A stretch of 64,000 nucleotides of DNA from Alphaproteobacteria bacterium (GTDB taxonomy: Bacteria; Pseudomonadota; Alphaproteobacteria; Rickettsiales; SXRF01), in NCBI GenBank assembly GCA_020049775.1, contig JAGVLO010000001.1, positions 1-64,000 on the forward strand. Reading direction: 5' to 3'. The notes under the pieces are model-generated. The model was given only the letters and a program-made list of their open reading frames with translations, did not search any database and had not been told where the DNA came from. This document shows, one piece after another, positions 32,672 to 42,196 of the stretch (the stretch's first letter is position 1; every line of letters starts with the position of its first letter). Made by a program: the position numbers and the translations under genes.

Positions 32672-33733
32672 TTACCAGCACTCCGTTGGCCAGTGATATT
32701 GTTCCGACAGGTCCATACTGAAAGTTCTTTCCATGATATATTTTGCCACCAGCCGCTCATTAAAGCAGCCATGGTATTTCTCCCAGCCCTTACGCGCTAT
32801 TTTCTGGCGAGCCTCTGGGTTCTGTTTATAATACAGTGTTTTTTCTAACAGCTCTTCTTTTTCGCTGAAGAACACCAGTTCTTTGTCTTCCTCAAACAAA
32901 TCTTCGAACTTATTGTCACGCGTGGTGAAGGTCAACAGACCACTGCCCATGTAGTGCGACATCCGGTCAGAGGAATAGAGGTATAAATCCTCATCCGCAG
33001 CTTTCTCGTAATTGCCACGAGTCCATATCTGGCTGATATTCACACCCATCTTGGATTTGGCAATCGTCTCGAAATATATGGCGTTATACAGCAATGGTTT
33101 TCCGTTCATGCCATAATAGTCAATCTTTACGCCGTTCGCTTCCAGATAAAGGGGGAACGCTATGCGGCGGTCATTTTCAACCGATCCTTTGAGAGCGCGC
33201 AGCGCCCAGAACACATCATTTTCCAGATCTGCATGCTCAAAACAGCGCGGCCATTCAATCGAGGCGTCAGCAATGTTGGGAACAAAAGAAACCACTTTGC
33301 CATTGCGCGAAAACTTCTTCAGACCCGCGCCTGCCGTGGTAATAAAAGTGGCATCTACCACATCCAGCTTATTGTTGATATTTGTCGCATTATGCGGATT
33401 AAAAATAATATCTACATTGAACTGCGCCACACGCACATACTTCAATATTTTTCTGGCGCGCTCTATGGTGTGCGGCTCTATGACATCAGCATGGCATAGC
33501 AGTATCATATCTGGCTTGAAATTAGCGCAAACGTCCAGAAAGAATTTGTTGCAGTATTTCCTGCCGGCAGCAATCATGCCCAAAGGCGAAGCACAGCGTG
33601 CAATATCTCGGTCGCTTAGAAACAATACGTGGTGTCCGTTGCGTGTAAAGCCATTATGCAACTTGGCGCACTGGTCATAGTACCTTGCGCCGCGGTGCTT
33701 ATGATTACCATTGCCTACAAGCAGTAACTTCAT
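32672..33733 (-). CDS. CgeB-like glycosyltransferase
   Basis: A 353-aa GT-B-like protein related to CgeB/spore maturation glycosyltransferases. The C-terminal half holds the donor-site region: YEKAADEDLYLYSSDRM, GSGLLTFTT, and a tail of the type QNPEARQKIARKGWEKYH that closes this family. It would add a sugar to a surface polysaccharide or lipid-linked precursor. Its start overlaps the next gene upstream by 4 nt. First gene of the glycan locus after the MsbA-like exporter. Confidence 0.8.
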   Translation of the reverse strand: MKLLLVGNGNHKHRGARYYDQCAKLHNGFTRNGHHVLFLSDRDIARCASPLGMIAAGRKYCNKFFLDVCANFKPDMILLCHADVIEPHTIERARKILKYVRVAQFNVDIIFNPHNATNINNKLDVVDATFITTAGAGLKKFSRNGKVVSFVPNIADASIEWPRCFEHADLENDVFWALRALKGSVENDRRIAFPLYLEANGVKIDYYGMNGKPLLYNAIYFETIAKSKMGVNISQIWTRGNYEKAADEDLYLYSSDRMSHYMGSGLLTFTTRDNKFEDLFEEDKELVFFSEKEELLEKTLYYKQNPEARQKIARKGWEKYHGCFNERLVAKYIMERTFSMDLSEQYHWPTECW

Positions 33734-34584
33734 GCGATTCGCGCCGTCCCGTCCTGTTTATACGCCTTGATCCCCAGAAAAAATGAGAACAGTCCCATGA
33801 TCTCGTACAGGCTGACTATTACTTTAGCTTTGCGCATCAATATCAGGTTTTTAATGATATTGAGAAAATTCTTGAGTGTTTTAGAAATGAATTTTTTCCA
33901 TGCTTCCGTCATGCCGAAATGTTTTCGGTAATAGTATGAGCGCGACCACGCCGAGTGCCATGCCCTAATTTTAAGGACGCGCATGGAGCTGGTGGTGGAC
34001 GTACCCCACTCATGTTCAGCTTCCGCCTGTTTGCATATGGCCAGCTTATAGCCAGCCGTCTGAAAACGGTCACACAAGTCAGTTTCCTCGAAGAACAGGA
34101 AAATATTCTCATCAAACAGGCCGACTTTCTTGAGCGCATCCATGTTGAACATCATAAGCGCACCTACGATCCAACCGGTATAGCAAAGCCCCTGTTCGTT
34201 ATAGGCATGCTGTTTCTGGAATATCTTCTGCCCATTTTCATAATGGAAAGTATTTGCGCCGATCATGCCGATATCAGGGTGTTTTCTGATGTTTGCCAGC
34301 ATCACTTGAACAGACTGCGCATCAATGCGTACATCAGGATTAAGCAGCATGGCATAGGGAGTGGTCGCCATGGAAAGTCCGACATTAGCAGCCTTGCCAT
34401 AACCAATATTGCTGTTGCGCACAATTTCGACATGGCTGTAGCGCGAGACAACTTCAACCGTGCTGTCGCTGCTGCCGTTATCGAGAACAATAATGCGCTG
34501 GTCTTTCGGCAAAAGCTTCAGGCAGCCCTCCACCACCTTGGCGCTGTTGTACGTAACGATAAGGAAGGTAATGTCCTGAGCCAT
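33730..34584 (-). CDS. Family 2 glycosyltransferase, rhamnosyltransferase-like
   Basis: A 284-aa GT-A enzyme: LIVTYNSAKVVE, the VLDNGSSDST motif, a LNPDVRID metal-binding motif in place of the classical DxD, and FFEETDLCDR with the catalytic-base region. The order is that of the WcaA/rhamnosyltransferase group. A short hydrophobic stretch near 245-275 may attach it to the membrane. Overlaps the CgeB-like gene by 4 nt; 14 nt separates it from the FkbM gene upstream. Confidence 0.87.
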   Translation of the reverse strand: MAQDITFLIVTYNSAKVVEGCLKLLPKDQRIIVLDNGSSDSTVEVVSRYSHVEIVRNSNIGYGKAANVGLSMATTPYAMLLNPDVRIDAQSVQVMLANIRKHPDIGMIGANTFHYENGQKIFQKQHAYNEQGLCYTGWIVGALMMFNMDALKKVGLFDENIFLFFEETDLCDRFQTAGYKLAICKQAEAEHEWGTSTTSSMRVLKIRAWHSAWSRSYYYRKHFGMTEAWKKFISKTLKNFLNIIKNLILMRKAKVIVSLYEIMGLFSFFLGIKAYKQDGTARIA

Positions 34585-34598
34585 GCAGCTACACTAAA

Positions 34599-35441
34599 TC
34601 AGATGGCTTCAAACACAGCGTTATGCGCCAGTTCATCTTCACTGGCTCCCTGTTCAAAGCGTGGTTTTTTGCTAGCCGTGTAATGCGAATAAGCATGACG
34701 GTAATCAAGCTTTTCAAAAAATTCAATGACCTTGCTTTTTTCACCCGGGTTGATTTCCACCTGAACGCTGCGCGGCTTGTTGAAGGACGAGAGAATGCGC
34801 GTCATTCCTTTGAGGATACTCAGTTCGTTGCCATCCACGTCAATTTTGATGGCATTTGGCATCGGCACCATTTTCTTTTCAACCAACTCATCCAATGGTA
34901 CGGCACAAACGATTTCCTCAAACTTGGGTGTAAAATCGCGGTGGTCGGGCAGTTTTTTGTGGCCGAGCTGCGTCATGGATGCGCCGCTTTCAACCGACAT
35001 GTAATTAAGCTTGAACACATCACTGCGTTCACCCAGCGGAATGGCAATCGGCGAAATGCTGGATAGCAGGTTATTCTTGCTGATATTATCTACAAGGCAG
35101 ACAAAGTTGTATTTATGCGGTTCAAAGGCAAACACCTTCACATCTTTTGCCTGACGCGCGGCATAAAGCGAATAAAGCCCGACATTGGCGCCGATGTCAA
35201 AAAATACATCGCCGTCCTTCACGGTGTCCTTTATCCATTTGATCGTGCCTTCCTCCTTGCTGAAGAAGGTCAGGTAGCGTTGCAAATCGCCCTTTCCCGC
35301 AGGTGTGAAATGATACTCTACGTTGCCGTCATGCACAGTGAGGCCGAAGCGTGTCATGCGCGTCAGGTGCTTTGAAATATTATAGAGTTTCTTTGCAGGC
35401 CACAGGTTGCTGGACTCGCGTTTCAGGTTCACCTTTATCAT
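34599..35441 (-). CDS. FkbM family methyltransferase, copy A
   Basis: A 280-aa SAM-dependent O-methyltransferase of the FkbM type: FFDIGANVGLYSLYAA (SAM binding), FAFEPHK, and IKIDVDGNELSILKGM, the family's catalytic-side motif. It would methylate a sugar hydroxyl. It overlaps the oxygenase gene by 4 nt. A paralogous pair in the opposite orientation lies at 37041-38629, with near-identical motifs (KIDVDGNEL, NKPRSVQVEINPG). Confidence 0.87.
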   Translation of the reverse strand: MIKVNLKRESSNLWPAKKLYNISKHLTRMTRFGLTVHDGNVEYHFTPAGKGDLQRYLTFFSKEEGTIKWIKDTVKDGDVFFDIGANVGLYSLYAARQAKDVKVFAFEPHKYNFVCLVDNISKNNLLSSISPIAIPLGERSDVFKLNYMSVESGASMTQLGHKKLPDHRDFTPKFEEIVCAVPLDELVEKKMVPMPNAIKIDVDGNELSILKGMTRILSSFNKPRSVQVEINPGEKSKVIEFFEKLDYRHAYSHYTASKKPRFEQGASEDELAHNAVFEAI

Positions 35442-36223
35442 GATATGTTCTCTATGTTGATGGTTATGGTTTTCCTGAGTGCGCTCTCAGGTCCTGTCAT
35501 TGGCGACACGGAATGCCATGAATTATAGGTTTTGACAAACAAAACGCACTGGTTGGGATTAAATGGAAACGTCTTAACAGGGGTTACTTCCTCAAACGGG
35601 AGCTGAAAGTTTACATTGTTATAAATTTTGGTGATGTCTTTCGGCTTATCAATATTGGTGCCACCGCCCCATTCTTCTTTCCACTCACCGGGCTTGATGA
35701 ATGTCAGCACAAGCGTCACCAGCTTGCGCGTGGCGTCCGTGTGCGGAAGGATGTTACCGCCATTGGCAGACATCAGTGAAAACTCAAAGCGGCTGCGCAG
35801 CAATTTTTTATCAAATGCGCGGCCAATAATGCTGCGGCGCTTTTTCGCCATTTCACGCGTGTACCAGAAGCGGCGGATATTCTGATCAATGCCATGCCCG
35901 CGCAGGAATTCGAACACTTCCTTGATGAATTCCTTGGTTTTGACCTGTTCATAAAAATCTTTCCAAGCCTTGTTCTCTTTCAAAAAATTGAAATAGAATT
36001 CGCGGTTGTTCTTTTCTGCCAGCGAATATTTATTGCCAAGCGCAGGCTTGAACTTGAACATATCCAATGAGGGGTATGTATCACATAATTCCTTGTAATC
36101 CGCCTCATTCAGGAAGTTGGGGATATAGCAAATGGGATATGGCTCGTAGTCAAACTGAGCGTTCTGATAATTAAATTTATGCATAACAGCGTCACGAAAA
36201 TCTATGTTTGTTGCGGTACTCAC
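35438..36223 (-). CDS. 2-oxoglutarate/Fe(II) oxygenase, copy A
   Basis: A 261-aa protein with the double-stranded beta-helix oxygenase signature: iron ligands His-x-Asp in LPHTDATRK and the distal His in YNSWHSVSPM, followed by the 2OG-binding Arg in ALRKTITIN. It resembles prolyl-4-hydroxylase-like oxygenases found in glycan clusters. It could hydroxylate or oxidise a sugar or a lipid. It overlaps both the FkbM gene (4 nt) and the TylF gene (4 nt), so all three are one transcript. Confidence 0.82.
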   Translation of the reverse strand: MSTATNIDFRDAVMHKFNYQNAQFDYEPYPICYIPNFLNEADYKELCDTYPSLDMFKFKPALGNKYSLAEKNNREFYFNFLKENKAWKDFYEQVKTKEFIKEVFEFLRGHGIDQNIRRFWYTREMAKKRRSIIGRAFDKKLLRSRFEFSLMSANGGNILPHTDATRKLVTLVLTFIKPGEWKEEWGGGTNIDKPKDITKIYNNVNFQLPFEEVTPVKTFPFNPNQCVLFVKTYNSWHSVSPMTGPESALRKTITINIENIS

Positions 36224-36960
36224 TGTTTAATCACCATGGCCTGACCAGTGGGAATATAGAAGAGCGTCTCATTCTTGTCGGCAAAGAACTCCTCCATGGC
36301 TTGCTTAGCACCAGGACATGAGCTAAATCCATAATCATCGCATATGATTACACCCCCGGGGCTCACCCTGTCATAGAAGAATTTGAGGCTGTCGATAGTG
36401 GGCTGGTAAAGATCGACGTCGATATGCACAAACACAAACTTCTTGTTAGCAACATCGGGAAAGCGGTCCGGCACCCAGCCTTTGTGGAACTCGCAGTTAT
36501 TAAACATGGAAAGATTTTTGCGGGTAACAGCCTCTTCGACACAAATATCACCCTTTTTCCACGCAGTGACCTTGCTTTTTTTGTCATGATCCTCAGCCGT
36601 TGGCTCAGACAACCCCTCGAAGGAGTCGAAAAGATGATGTGTTCTGGACGAGTCATTAAGCCCCTTATTAATAAAAAAGCTGCTGCTGCCAAACCTTACA
36701 CCCACGTCTGCGCTGTCACCCGGTATATTGTGCAAGCGCTTGGCCGTGTTGAAAAGAAAGAAGCGGCGGTCATTGGACATGCCGAATTCACGCGGCCATT
36801 CTTTCTGGGCTGCCTTGAAATCCGCGTCATTGATCCAAATCAAATTCGGCTTGTAATATTCGAAATTATATTTCTTGCATATGGCCTTTACCGAATGCCA
36901 ATATGCCTTCCGCCGCGCTTTGGGGTTAGGAGATAACTTTTTGAGAGTGTTTGCTAACAT
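36220..36960 (-). CDS. TylF/MycF-type sugar O-methyltransferase
   Basis: A 246-aa methyltransferase of the macrocin-O-methyltransferase family: DVGVRFGSSSFFINKGL (SAM pocket), HHLFDSFEGL with the first acidic residues, FVHIDVDLYQPTIDSL (metal site) and CDDYGFSSCPGAKQA. Such enzymes methylate sugar hydroxyls in antibiotics and surface glycans. It is the leading gene of the leftward transcript and diverges from oxygenase copy B with 80 nt between. Confidence 0.87.
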   Translation of the reverse strand: MLANTLKKLSPNPKARRKAYWHSVKAICKKYNFEYYKPNLIWINDADFKAAQKEWPREFGMSNDRRFFLFNTAKRLHNIPGDSADVGVRFGSSSFFINKGLNDSSRTHHLFDSFEGLSEPTAEDHDKKSKVTAWKKGDICVEEAVTRKNLSMFNNCEFHKGWVPDRFPDVANKKFVFVHIDVDLYQPTIDSLKFFYDRVSPGGVIICDDYGFSSCPGAKQAMEEFFADKNETLFYIPTGQAMVIKQ

Positions 36961-37040
36961 ATAATTATCTTGACTCCGAGTTTATTTGAGGGCGTTCTGC
37001 CTTGTAAATACCGTTTGGGAACATACATTGGAACTTGTCT

Positions 37041-37790
37041 ATGATGAAGCTGAATTTTAATAACGCGCAATTTGATTACAAGCCTTTTCCGATTTGCTAT
37101 ATACCTGATTTTCTTGATGAATCAACTTATAATGAGTTAAGCAGCTCCTATCCGGACATGAGCAAGTTCGCCTTCAAGACCAAATTGGGGGGTAAATATT
37201 CACTGGCAGAGCGTAATAACGGCGAGTTTTATTTCGATTTTCTGAAGAGTAACGCCTGCTGGAAAAACTTTTATGACCATGTAAAGAGCAAAAAATTTGC
37301 ACTGCAGATGATCGATTATGTTAAAAGCAACAATATCGACCTCGGCTTCAAACAGGATATCTGGTGGACAGAAAACGGCAACATGCCATGGCGCAATGCC
37401 CTTGCCCGTTTTATGAACAAGCGGGTGATGATGAGCAAGTTTGAGTTCTCCATCATGCCGGCCAATGGCGGCCATATTCTGCCGCATACCGACTCCGCCA
37501 ATAAAAACCTTACGCTGGTATTGTCATTCATCAAACCGGATGAATGGAATGAAGCATGGGGCGGCGGCACCGAGGTTAACGAGCCCAAAGACGAAACCAA
37601 GACCTATAACCACGTGAACAAGGTGTTTCCCTTTGAAGATGTGAAGACCATCAAAACCTTCCCCTTCAAGCCCAACCAGTGCGTGTTATTTGTAAAAACC
37701 TATAATTCATGGCACTCGGTCGCGCCCATGACAGGACCGGAGACCGCCATGCGTAAGACAGTGACGATTAATATCGAGAGTTTTACATGA
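37041..37790 (+). CDS. 2-oxoglutarate/Fe(II) oxygenase, copy B
   Basis: A paralog of the oxygenase at 35438. Same landmarks: a common N-terminus (NAQFDYKPFPICYIPDF), iron ligands in LPHTDSANK and YNSWHSVAPM, and the Arg in AMRKTVTIN. The 249-aa length is set by the ATG at 37041; a TTG at 37035 is the alternative. The stop overlaps the FkbM start by 4 nt, as in copy A, so the two-gene module was copied as a unit. Confidence 0.82.
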   Translation: MMKLNFNNAQFDYKPFPICYIPDFLDESTYNELSSSYPDMSKFAFKTKLGGKYSLAERNNGEFYFDFLKSNACWKNFYDHVKSKKFALQMIDYVKSNNIDLGFKQDIWWTENGNMPWRNALARFMNKRVMMSKFEFSIMPANGGHILPHTDSANKNLTLVLSFIKPDEWNEAWGGGTEVNEPKDETKTYNHVNKVFPFEDVKTIKTFPFKPNQCVLFVKTYNSWHSVAPMTGPETAMRKTVTINIESFT

Positions 37791-38629
37791 TACGCACCAC
37801 CCTGTATCGGAATCAGAATAATTTTAAACAGGTTAAGAAGCGCTTCAACCTAGCCAATATGCTTTCAAAACCCTTCAGGTTTTGTCTGAGCGTTGTTGAC
37901 GGCCCGATGAAACTGGATTTTTATCCAACTTTTAAAGCGGAATTGTACCGTTATGCCACTTTCTTTACCAAGGAAGAAGGCACTATCAAGTGGCTGGAAA
38001 ACACCCTGCAAAAAGATGATATATTTTACGATGTCGGCGCAAACCTTGGCCTTTACTCATTGTTTGCGGCCAAACTCAATAAAAACGTCAAGACCTATGC
38101 GTTTGAGCCGCATAAGCTAAATTTCGCCAGCCTGATAAACAACGTACGGGATAACGGATTGCTCAAGGATATTATCCCGATTTCCATACCGCTCAGCGAT
38201 ACCGCGGAGCTGACCAGCTTATATTACAAATCGCTCTATAACGGTGGTTCAATGAACCAGCTTGGCAAAAAGAATGATGCCTTCAGCAGCAGGGACTTCA
38301 ATGTGTCTTTTGAAGAAATCATATACGCCATGCCTATGGACGCCCTCGCCGGAAGCGTGCTTCCGTTCCCTACGGTTGTAAAGATTGATGTGGATGGCAA
38401 CGAACTCGCCATCCTCAAGGGCATGACCAATGTCCTGTCCGCTCCCAATAAGCCAAGGTCGGTGCAAGTTGAAATCAATCCGGGCTATAAAACCAGCATT
38501 ACTGATCTCATGAACAGTTATGGCTATGATCTGGATTACTGCCACTACACTTCCAGCGCCGATGAATGGGCAGAAGAACTAAGCAGCAAAGATGACGTGC
38601 CACACAACGCCGTATATAAACTGCGTTAA
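37787..38629 (+). CDS. FkbM family methyltransferase, copy B
   Basis: A paralog of the FkbM gene at 34599 with the same length (280 aa) and motifs: FYDVGANLGLYSLFAA, YAFEPHK and VKIDVDGNELAILKGM. The C-terminus (DDVPHNAVYKL) corresponds to ELAHNAVFEA of copy A. It overlaps oxygenase copy B by 4 nt and is convergent with the next methyltransferase. Confidence 0.87.
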   Translation: MIRTTLYRNQNNFKQVKKRFNLANMLSKPFRFCLSVVDGPMKLDFYPTFKAELYRYATFFTKEEGTIKWLENTLQKDDIFYDVGANLGLYSLFAAKLNKNVKTYAFEPHKLNFASLINNVRDNGLLKDIIPISIPLSDTAELTSLYYKSLYNGGSMNQLGKKNDAFSSRDFNVSFEEIIYAMPMDALAGSVLPFPTVVKIDVDGNELAILKGMTNVLSAPNKPRSVQVEINPGYKTSITDLMNSYGYDLDYCHYTSSADEWAEELSSKDDVPHNAVYKLR

Positions 38630-38631
38630 GC

Positions 38632-39543
38632 CTATTTTTTCTTCTTAAAAGGGCGCTTGATACCCATCTTAAGCTTGGAAATGCTTTCTTTGCGGCCCGC
38701 TTTTACAATGCATTGTTCACTCTTCTTCACCGATTTAACCAGCGGCTCTACCACGCTTGCCTTACCCTTGGTAATCAGTATCGCATTGTGGAAGTCCGCT
38801 ACTTTCCGGAAGCCTGCCATGTGGGCAAGATGGGTGAGCGATTCGCAGGTGAAGTAAAATTTATGCGCGAGATGGAAATCGCCCAGCAATGTCTTTTTCT
38901 TGCGGGTGTTTTCAATCAGCGGCACTTCGATATAGATATAGCCTGTATCGCTGATAAGCGGTGAAATCTGCTGCAGGAACTCGACCGGACGATTGATATG
39001 TTCCAGCACATGCGACAGCACCATCATGTCGTATTTATTGTCTTCGGTGAATGCTTTCAGCCCCTGCTTCATGCCGTATTCCATGTATTTCTTATCGAAA
39101 TCCTGAATATAGACATCGTAACCGGCGTCTTTAAATGCCTTCATGCGTCCACCAGCGCCGCTGCCATAATCAAGCACCTTTGCTTCCTGCGACTTCAGGA
39201 AAGATTTAAGCATCTTCAGCAATGCCGCCGAAGATTTCGACTGCCTTTCAAACAAGCCTTCGGCTGGCACGTCGCCGCGCTTAACCGGCCCATACACCTC
39301 TTTGTAATAGGTTTCGATGGATTTGTCGGACAAGTAGGGATTGATACGCAGCGTGCCGCAGCTCGCGCATTGCACCACGGTGAAGTGGTTACGGTGGCGC
39401 GTAGCGGTAGATACAATCTTATAGTCCTCGCCGCCGCAGAAGCAGTCGTAATATTTGAAATCAAAATCCTTCAGCTTGCCGCCCGTTTCATCATGCAGCT
39501 TTTTGAAGCGGTGAAGGTCATTGTTGTAGTTATAAACCAGCAT
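38632..39543 (-). CDS. Class I SAM methyltransferase with N-terminal zinc-finger-like motif
   Basis: A 303-aa protein. Residues about 33-70 hold CFCG and CASCG pairs, a zinc-binding-like module found ahead of some sugar methyltransferases. The SAM domain follows with VLDYGSGAGGRMKAF and LSHVLEHINRPVEFL. The C-terminus is Lys-rich. It likely methylates a carbohydrate or glycolipid. It is the last gene of the leftward operon coming from 43963, 28 nt after the family 8-like glycosyltransferase. Confidence 0.85.
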   Translation of the reverse strand: MLVYNYNNDLHRFKKLHDETGGKLKDFDFKYYDCFCGGEDYKIVSTATRHRNHFTVVQCASCGTLRINPYLSDKSIETYYKEVYGPVKRGDVPAEGLFERQSKSSAALLKMLKSFLKSQEAKVLDYGSGAGGRMKAFKDAGYDVYIQDFDKKYMEYGMKQGLKAFTEDNKYDMMVLSHVLEHINRPVEFLQQISPLISDTGYIYIEVPLIENTRKKKTLLGDFHLAHKFYFTCESLTHLAHMAGFRKVADFHNAILITKGKASVVEPLVKSVKKSEQCIVKAGRKESISKLKMGIKRPFKKKK

Positions 39544-39571
39544 GCGTATTTATCCTTGTTGGCTTTGGTTA

Positions 39572-40339
39572 TTATTTGATGCGCCTGATTTTATCAGCCG
39601 AGTCTGAAAGCTTTTCACGCGCCATGTCTGTCAGGGAAAACACATCGGCTTCCTTGCAATAATTCGCGCCTGCATATTCTTTGAACCATTCCACCGAATA
39701 TTCAGTGTCCTTGAATTCAGGATAGAATGGGCCGCCAATCGTGTAATGCACCAGCGAAGGCTGCTCTACCTTCTGTTCATTATCTTCGGTATAGGCCGCC
39801 AGATAGTTCCATTTCAGCGGCAGGCCGCCAATGAGATTGTCGTCGCCCAGCCATTTGAACTGGTGCAGCTCAAGGCCGGAAGCCTTGTTCACATAATCCA
39901 GCGACAGCGCTTTGCATTTGGCGTTATTGAACAGCACCACCGACGACCAGTTTTTCTTTTCATACGATGTCTGCACCGCGCCCATGAATTTCTTTGCTTC
40001 ATGCGGGTGGTGGTCGTGTTTCACGCACATCACGGAATATTTGTCGTCGCGCAAGTTCCAGAGGTTTGCAATATCGTCCATCAGGATAATATCGTTATCC
40101 ATGAATATCGACCAGCCCTCGTAATTTGAAAGATACGGTGTCAGGAAACGCGAAAAAGAAAACTCGGTCGATTGCACGCTGACCATTTCGCGGTTGAAGA
40201 TAGATTTCACGTTGTTGATATTGATAGGGCAAACCAGCACGGGCATGGAGCTGCGCTGCGTGATGCTATGCACGAGCGTCTGGAACGCGACCGGAATACG
40301 GTTGTCATACCCCACAAAAATTCTAATCGGTTGCGTCAT
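39572..40339 (-). CDS. Family 8-like glycosyltransferase
   Basis: A 255-aa GT-A-like protein; RIFVGYDNRIPVA start, then FMDNDIILMDD containing the DxD metal site, and GLPLKWNYLAAY. Similar small proteins appear in alphaproteobacterial glycan clusters. The ATG at 40339 is chosen because GGAGA lies 7 nt upstream; the frame extends to 40360 but overlaps the neighbouring stop codon. It lies in the same operon as the two large genes upstream. Confidence 0.8.
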   Translation of the reverse strand: MTQPIRIFVGYDNRIPVAFQTLVHSITQRSSMPVLVCPININNVKSIFNREMVSVQSTEFSFSRFLTPYLSNYEGWSIFMDNDIILMDDIANLWNLRDDKYSVMCVKHDHHPHEAKKFMGAVQTSYEKKNWSSVVLFNNAKCKALSLDYVNKASGLELHQFKWLGDDNLIGGLPLKWNYLAAYTEDNEQKVEQPSLVHYTIGGPFYPEFKDTEYSVEWFKEYAGANYCKEADVFSLTDMAREKLSDSADKIRRIK

Positions 40340-40350
40340 CTGTTTCTCCA

Positions 40351-42186
40351 TTATGCGCAATGCTTGATTGCATTGTTCCTAGCCTGCGAAAGAACCACCA
40401 ACTCATCAACGAAGTCATTGACGTCAATCAAATCTTCTTTTTGCCAGGCAATGCCAATGTTCCGCTGGCTCAAGAGCATATCATAATGTTTCATAACCGC
40501 TTTTATCATGGGTGCAACATCATTTTTACTTTTTACGCCATAAATCAGCGGGTAATGCCCCTCGCTAGCAGGCGTGTGGCTGCACGGGAAATGGAAATAT
40601 TTTTTACGGTAAGTATATAATAATGTTGGAATATTGGCAGGCACAGACTCTTCCATAGTGGTCGAAAGATTGGATACTACCATGTGGCATTTCTTAACCA
40701 GCTTGGAAAAGCCAATGCCCGTATCCAGCACCACTTTATGCCCGATACCCAGCCTGTCGATATGCTCCTTGATGACCTGATAATGCGGGTCAAACTTGAA
40801 GGGCTTCAGCTTCATGATCACCTTGATGCCGTCCACATCCTTTATCTGCTCAAGGAACTCCAGCGACTGCGATAAATACTCAAACGAGGTCTCGCGACAC
40901 CATGGTATATGCAGCCAGCCGATGCGCGTATAGACATCGGTGTAATTGCCCGCGTGGATGATGATAAAATCTTCCTTGCCGTCATACGGCGTTTGCAGCG
41001 TTTCATCATACAGCCGCACAGGGCGCATCTCGTAATTGAAATCGGGATGCATATCCTTTGCCAGCGCTAGCGTCAGCGGAGATTTTGGAACAAAAATGGT
41101 GGTCAGCTCGGTCAGCAGCCTGTCCTGACTTCCCCATGAGCGCTGCACCAAATCAGAGATGGGGTGCGACTTGTTGAGATTGTGCGTGCCGTGATTGACC
41201 AGCACCGAGATATTATGCTCGCCGTTATTGAGGTGCATCTGCTCGATCGTGCCGCGTATGAACGGATACATGGCATGGTCGCCGATATTGATATTGGCGT
41301 CTATCAGGCGGATTACCTCCATGCCGAAATCATACTCGGCACGCAGCACGGGGATAAAACGGATGACGTTATCCAGCACTACGCGGCGCATATGCGGATT
41401 GCGGATAGAAATAGTCGGAATATTATTTTTATACACCCTGAATTTGCGCGGGTTGATGGCCTTGAACAACGGCACCGGCTCGTTGAGGCTGGTGTTTTCT
41501 TTTTTTAGCCACAGGCAGGTTTTCAGGTAAATGGTGAAAGTGCGAAACGCCATTACGCCCATGCGTCGCAGCGAATAAGACACATGCGATACATCTTTTT
41601 CCACCAGCGCCTTCACGATATGGCGTGTGGCGGGATTGACAAAGTCGACAAGGCGGATAGTAGAATTCGCCGTTGTTTTCGCCACCAGTTTTTTATTCAG
41701 CCATTTGGCGATGCGATAATTGAAATAGGTATAATCCGTCTTGGAATAGAGATTGATTTCCGACGCCGCCTGATTAATGACGCGGAAACAGAACTCGCCA
41801 AAATCATCGCTGTGACAAATTTTTCCGCCCTCCTCCCAGTAATATCCACCAAACCGGTCTTTAACCTTGGCGAGGCAGTAATACACATAATACGCCGTGG
41901 ACAAAAAGTAATAGAGATACACCCTCAGGCTGCGTGATTCGCCATAGCGCAAGCCGTAGAAATGCTTGCACTCTTCCGTTACCTTGTCCAAATCGCGTAT
42001 GGTAATTGCCGCCGTTTTTGCGTGCAGGTGCGGGCCATACAGTTCCATCGAGGTGATGATATTGTAATGTTCTTTATCAAAGTAGTATTTTGCTTCGGGG
42101 CAAAAGGACAATACGCTGTCCGGCTTTACGCCTTTTTTGATAAAGACCTTGGCCTGCGCCGCGTTAAACACCAACCCCAATTTCAT
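40351..42186 (-). CDS. Large GT-B-like surface carbohydrate protein, paralog 1
   Basis: A 611-aa cytoplasmic protein; the second half looks like a GT-B glycosyltransferase (FVPKSPLTLALAKD, IIHAGNYTDVY, VIMKLKPFKFDPHY, MVVSNLSTTMEESV and IPTLLYTYRKKYFHFP). The last segment resembles the donor-binding half of polysialyl- and heptosyl-type transferases. The first half (about 1-290) is unlike any domain I know and could bind the acceptor. It is a tandem paralog of the next gene, 10 nt away. The start at 42186 avoids overlap with the upstream stop. Confidence 0.7.
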   Translation of the reverse strand: MKLGLVFNAAQAKVFIKKGVKPDSVLSFCPEAKYYFDKEHYNIITSMELYGPHLHAKTAAITIRDLDKVTEECKHFYGLRYGESRSLRVYLYYFLSTAYYVYYCLAKVKDRFGGYYWEEGGKICHSDDFGEFCFRVINQAASEINLYSKTDYTYFNYRIAKWLNKKLVAKTTANSTIRLVDFVNPATRHIVKALVEKDVSHVSYSLRRMGVMAFRTFTIYLKTCLWLKKENTSLNEPVPLFKAINPRKFRVYKNNIPTISIRNPHMRRVVLDNVIRFIPVLRAEYDFGMEVIRLIDANINIGDHAMYPFIRGTIEQMHLNNGEHNISVLVNHGTHNLNKSHPISDLVQRSWGSQDRLLTELTTIFVPKSPLTLALAKDMHPDFNYEMRPVRLYDETLQTPYDGKEDFIIIHAGNYTDVYTRIGWLHIPWCRETSFEYLSQSLEFLEQIKDVDGIKVIMKLKPFKFDPHYQVIKEHIDRLGIGHKVVLDTGIGFSKLVKKCHMVVSNLSTTMEESVPANIPTLLYTYRKKYFHFPCSHTPASEGHYPLIYGVKSKNDVAPMIKAVMKHYDMLLSQRNIGIAWQKEDLIDVNDFVDELVVLSQARNNAIKHCA

Positions 42187-42196
42187 TTGGTTACTT

